In this document: positions 62,701-64,000 of the stretch, piece after piece
Position numbering within the stretch: the first letter of the stretch is position 1
How the letters are laid out: each line of letters opens with the position of its first letter
Source of the DNA: Eunapius fragilis
Lineage: Eukaryota > Porifera > Demospongiae > Spongillida > Spongillidae
Length of the DNA: 64,000 bases
Assembly: GCA_963681505.1 (NCBI GenBank)
Contig: OY811975.1
Coordinates: 5,881,490-5,945,489, forward strand
Direction of reading: 5' to 3'
Program-made: the position numbers and the translations under genes
Notes under the pieces: generated by a model
Databases searched by the model: none
Told to the model about the DNA's origin: nothing
The model's input: only the letters and a program-made list of their open reading frames with translations

Positions 62701-64000
62701 ACTACAGAAAAATCGTATGTATTCAATTATTTACGTGGCTGTGGTTTTACTGGTTAGCATGGAGAAAAAAAATTATCTCTGGCTAATTAGCCATAATGAA
62801 GAAAGAAAGACCAAAGATGTTTGTACATGCAGAAATAACGGGCGGTCATTGGTCAATTTTAGATCAAATTGTGCGTATGGCCGTGTAACTTTACATGTAT
62901 GCATGTACTATTGCTGGTCATTTATTCTGACCATTGCATGCACCTACATGTAGCAGTACGGATATAAAATTTAGCACCTATTTGTTCAGAGTATTAATTA
63001 GTTATGATAAGATTGTGATAACATCTAGCTGTAGCACTACATTTAAGATCTGTGGTAAGCATACAGACTACAACAGCATGCAAGGAAGGCACACGTGTCT
63101 AGTACAAAGTACCTGTGCCTCTCCAAGACACGAGTCAATCTGCTAATAAAGCCCCAATTAAATCTGTTCCACTGTAAACAAGTATGTAAACATATGCCAC
63201 CTCAATTTTCAATTATAGCGGCACAAAACTAACATGTTTACATAGTCATTTACAGAGTACTCACTTATTGTGGAATAGATATATATCTGCGGATTGACTA
63301 TATCTTGGACCAGCACTGTATGGACCCATTTTTCTGTATCTAGATCTGATTTAAATGTATTGGTTCTACAAGAATATGAATGCATGTCTGAACAAATCTG
63401 ACTATTGTCCACCCAAATCTAACATTAGTTCTATCAAAATTTAGTCCTTATTAACACTGACTTGTACACATCTGCAGTAATGAAGCTCTGACCTACATGT
63501 AATAGAATGAGTAATAAGCTCGTTACATTATGGTGAACAAATAGGGAATGAATGCTATTAATGTATATGTTGCCACCTACTGTTATGATAGCCTTATTAC
63601 AAAGTATGCATAGCATGGAGCTCGCAATGTACTCGTGAACTAATCATCCTGGGCATTTGAATTGTTAGCCTGTTGTCATGCACCATAACATGTATTACAT
63701 AGAAATACAGCAGCTCAATACCTTTGGAAGGTCAAAGCGCACCCGCAGAGCTGAATGAAGAAGAAATGGAGTCTGTTGTTAAGGCAATTGAACAGATCCA
63801 ATATTTTGTCGAGGACTTAGATCATGCCAAAGGTGGGTTACCAAAATATTGTATATGTTGCTGGCTTTGATACGCGTACATGTACATGTAGTACTAATTT
63901 GTTCTACTGGTTTTATGGCCATCCATACATGTACATGTACATGTAGCTACATGCATTTAGTTGATTTCAGCCAAGTCTCACAACTTACGAAGGATTGCCT
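53423..64000 (+). CDS. HSPBP1: HSPBP1-like gene, spliced, 3' part outside window
   Basis: The visible exons are 53423-53533, 62467-62556, 63703-63832 and 63971-64000, with compatible phases. The joined protein has RNLRAIMNWSIQQSG, then EMNPERRRWLAEALDSM, ETEVLKKSLDVLR and EEEMESVVKAIEQIQYFVED. These follow the N-terminal region of animal HspBP1 (RNLQGLLQMAITAGS, EPMSEERRQWLQEAM, EVEQMKSCLRVL, EGALELLADLCENMDNA) in order. HspBP1/Fes1 proteins are armadillo-repeat nucleotide-exchange factors for cytosolic Hsp70. The armadillo core is just beginning at the window edge. Intron 1 is 8.9 kb and full of TE remnants. Confidence 0.88.
53534..53863. other. HSPBP1 intron 1, first part
   Basis: Unremarkable sequence between exon 1 and the PIF-like MITE. 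It includes two copies of TTTACGGCA-type words (53666-53700) around an imperfect inverted repeat. Confidence 0.4.
53864..54178. mobile_element. PIF/Harbinger-like MITE, copy 2
   Basis: It is the inverted counterpart of the element at 38572, with the same TIR GGGGGCTTGTCCAAACTATG, the same core read in reverse and G runs in place of C runs. The flanks are TTA and TAA. At 315 bp it is non-coding. Confidence 0.85.
54182..56054. other. HSPBP1 intron 1, not identified
   Basis: AT-rich sequence. No convincing frame, TIR or known repeat was found on either strand. Confidence 0.35.
56055..56418 (-). pseudogene. Two-exon coding-like fragment, unidentified
   Basis: On the minus strand a segment 56327-56418 (acceptor TCAATCACAG, donor GTTCAG|GTAACC) reads SDQFTTYGAVFAVKEKQSLD and EADANLNLVQ. 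It joins in phase 0 to 56055-56228 (acceptor ATACAAAG), which reads EIHGRKAMKEVGDNLTLIPI and then a hydrophobic LFGTVNG segment, ending in TAA at 56055-56057. Splice signals and composition look genuine, but I do not know the family. It may be the end of a TE gene nested in the intron. Confidence 0.3.
56692..57004 (+). repeat. Dispersed repeat, inverted partner at 61.3-61.7 kb
   Basis: GGGTCATTCTGAAAACGATTACACCC, AGTTTCAAATCTGCA, AATGAAATAGACAATTTCACAATAC, TATGGAGGACATACTCCTC and TTTGTGTGTAGCAATAAAG recur in order on the opposite strand at 61341-61703. It may be the long terminal repeat of a larger foldback unit or two inverted MITE copies. Confidence 0.7.
57015..59135 (-). pseudogene. Helitron Rep/helicase pseudogene
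   Basis: Read from right to left, pieces of a RepHel protein appear in order: EAQRMREYRQRSALIT and RDSQLQPDEC (59135-59020), FNYCCHKGAILLDELSTWR (about 58900), DLDPMTYVLFYPYGE (about 58590-58545), VQTLVEQLFSQAHFKALHAI (about 58270), MAIVAKYGKPDLLITMTCNP (57710-57651) with LFPGQHACHRPDLVVRVF, then LNPLQRTIFDKIFSVI and the Walker A remnant FFLDGPCGNEKTYLYNTMMS (about 57240-57175, expected GPGGTGKT). The order and motifs are diagnostic of Helitron rolling-circle transposases. There are many stops, the helicase is truncated, and a foldback element splits the Rep region. Confidence 0.85.
57713..58193. mobile_element. Foldback palindrome element, family P, copy 3
   Basis: A near-perfect 481-bp palindrome begins CCCGGGTGAAAAAATACACG and ends with its complement. 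The central core (ATTCACATTCAA, CGCGGG, TTTTGTA) is shared with copies 1 and 2, but the outer arms differ. It is flanked by AT on both sides (57711-57712, 58194-58195). It interrupts the Helitron Rep motif directly before MAIVAKYGKPDL. Confidence 0.92.
59135..59460 (-). repeat. Imperfect 78-84-bp repeats at Helitron N-terminus
   Basis: TGTGCTTCTTCATCC...GTTCAATGG recurs about every 80 bp (59135, 59213, 59297, 59374). On the minus strand each unit encodes a sequence like EEETIEHxDEEAQRxRKFRQ, matching the EAQRMREYRQR segment that leads into the Helitron protein. These are probably heptad-like N-terminal repeats of the RepHel ORF. Confidence 0.65.
59742..59776 (+). repeat. (CA)n microsatellite
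   Basis: About 17 CA units. Confidence 0.95.
59780..60655. other. HSPBP1 intron 1, not identified
   Basis: No gene was seen. A perfect 13-bp inverted repeat GGTTGCTAGGTAC / GTACCTAGCAACC lies at about 60287-60315. Confidence 0.4.
60660..61190. repeat. Inverted pair of coding-like segments
   Basis: The left half (about 60660-60890) is an inverted, roughly 85% copy of the right half (about 60965-61190). Both encode, on opposite strands, RTVPGTHKLHCFIPISAN (minus, left) or RTVSGTQRVHFFIPISAN (plus, right), then KLFSSSIVSRR. The protein similarity suggests a duplicated TE exon. The family is not recognised. Confidence 0.65.
61341..61703 (-). repeat. Dispersed repeat, inverted partner of 56.7-57.0 kb
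   Basis: This is the opposite-strand copy of 56692-57004, with a few indels, 4.6 kb away. The Helitron remnant and the inverted coding-like pair lie between them. Confidence 0.7.
62155..62286 (+). repeat. 66-bp tandem duplication
   Basis: AAAATCTATG...GTTGTATTAAA(C/T)TGCTGTATCCTGC occurs twice, at 62155 and 62221, with about five differences. Confidence 0.9.
62467..62556 (+). CDS. HSPBP1: HSPBP1-like exon 2
   Basis: The acceptor is TTACATATTCAG and the donor is CTGAGG|GTATGT. Thirty codons, phase 0-0, read RRRWLAEALDSMATAPSETE and VLKKSLDVLR, matching the RRQWLQEAM and MKSCLRVL region of HspBP1. Confidence 0.92.
62557..63702. other. HSPBP1 intron 2
   Basis: Intron of 1.1 kb with TACATGTA-rich sequence and no recognised repeat or gene. 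Confidence 0.5.
63703..63832 (+). CDS. HSPBP1: HSPBP1-like exon 3
   Basis: The acceptor TATTACATAG is chosen because it is the only nearby AG that keeps phase 0 with exon 2; the next AG (AAATACAG) shifts frame. It reads AELNEEEMESVVKAIEQIQY and then FVEDLDHAK, the helix pair before the armadillo repeats. The donor is GCCAAAG|GTGGGT, phase 1. Confidence 0.85.
63971..64000 (+). CDS. HSPBP1: HSPBP1-like exon 4, cut by window edge
   Basis: The acceptor is TTGATTTCAG at 63961-63970. Joined to exon 3 in phase 1 it reads AKSHNLRRIA. This falls where HspBP1 proteins have a variable residue stretch before the first armadillo repeat, so the acceptor is plausible but unproven. Confidence 0.6.

Overview
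The window is animal nuclear DNA: coding exons are short, bounded by GT/AG splice signals and widely separated, and most of the rest is transposable-element (TE) sequence. Two host genes can be recognised from protein similarity recalled without a search. One is a minus-strand ITFG2-like gene (a KICSTOR-complex subunit in vertebrates), with seven exons between 38456 and 2022 and continuing off the left edge. The other is a plus-strand HSPBP1-like gene (an Hsp70 nucleotide-exchange factor), starting at 53423 with four exons visible and continuing off the right edge. They are divergent, with start codons about 15 kb apart. Both suggest a metazoan. The TE mix (DIRS/PAT, BEL/Pao, Gypsy, hAT, piggyBac, Helitron, foldback MITEs) and the frequent ACATGTA words fit a marine invertebrate such as a sponge or cnidarian, but the species cannot be fixed from this sequence.

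Layout. 1-2.2 kb: left end and ITFG2 exon 7. 2.2-18.8 kb: ITFG2 intron 6, filled with a hAT-like transposase pseudogene (4.6-6.1), a BEL/Pao 3' part (7.0-8.2), a foldback palindrome (8.5-9.0), a nearly intact PAT-like tyrosine-recombinase retrotransposon (9.3-14.5), a Ulp1-like pseudogene (16-17.1) and a THAP-bearing TIR element (17.2-18.4). 18.8-21.9 kb: ITFG2 exons 6 to 3. 21.9-38.2 kb: ITFG2 intron 2, with a second hAT-like pseudogene interrupted by a hAT MITE, a Gypsy remnant, a piggyBac-like element, a second PAT-like element (30.0-34.7) and a third, deleted PAT-like element (35.0-38.1) nested in a TIR element. 38.2-38.5 kb: ITFG2 exons 2 and 1. 38.5-45.4 kb: MITEs and unrecognised DNA. 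45.4-53.4 kb: an 8-kb inverted repeat whose right arm ends about 60 bp before the HSPBP1-like start codon. 53.4-64 kb: HSPBP1-like exons 1 to 4 and their introns, which hold a broken Helitron and further inverted repeats.

The most interesting material is: (1) a predicted in-frame intron in the PAT-like element, between the RT/RNase H/methyltransferase and recombinase regions, packed with tandem dyad-symmetric repeats, with a second family carrying a different dyad array at the same place; (2) the giant palindrome beside HSPBP1; (3) a dispersed repeat whose 5' hairpin keeps its structure while its stem sequence changes; and (4) several clean nested insertions that still show their target duplications. 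No tRNA, rRNA or CRISPR array was seen.
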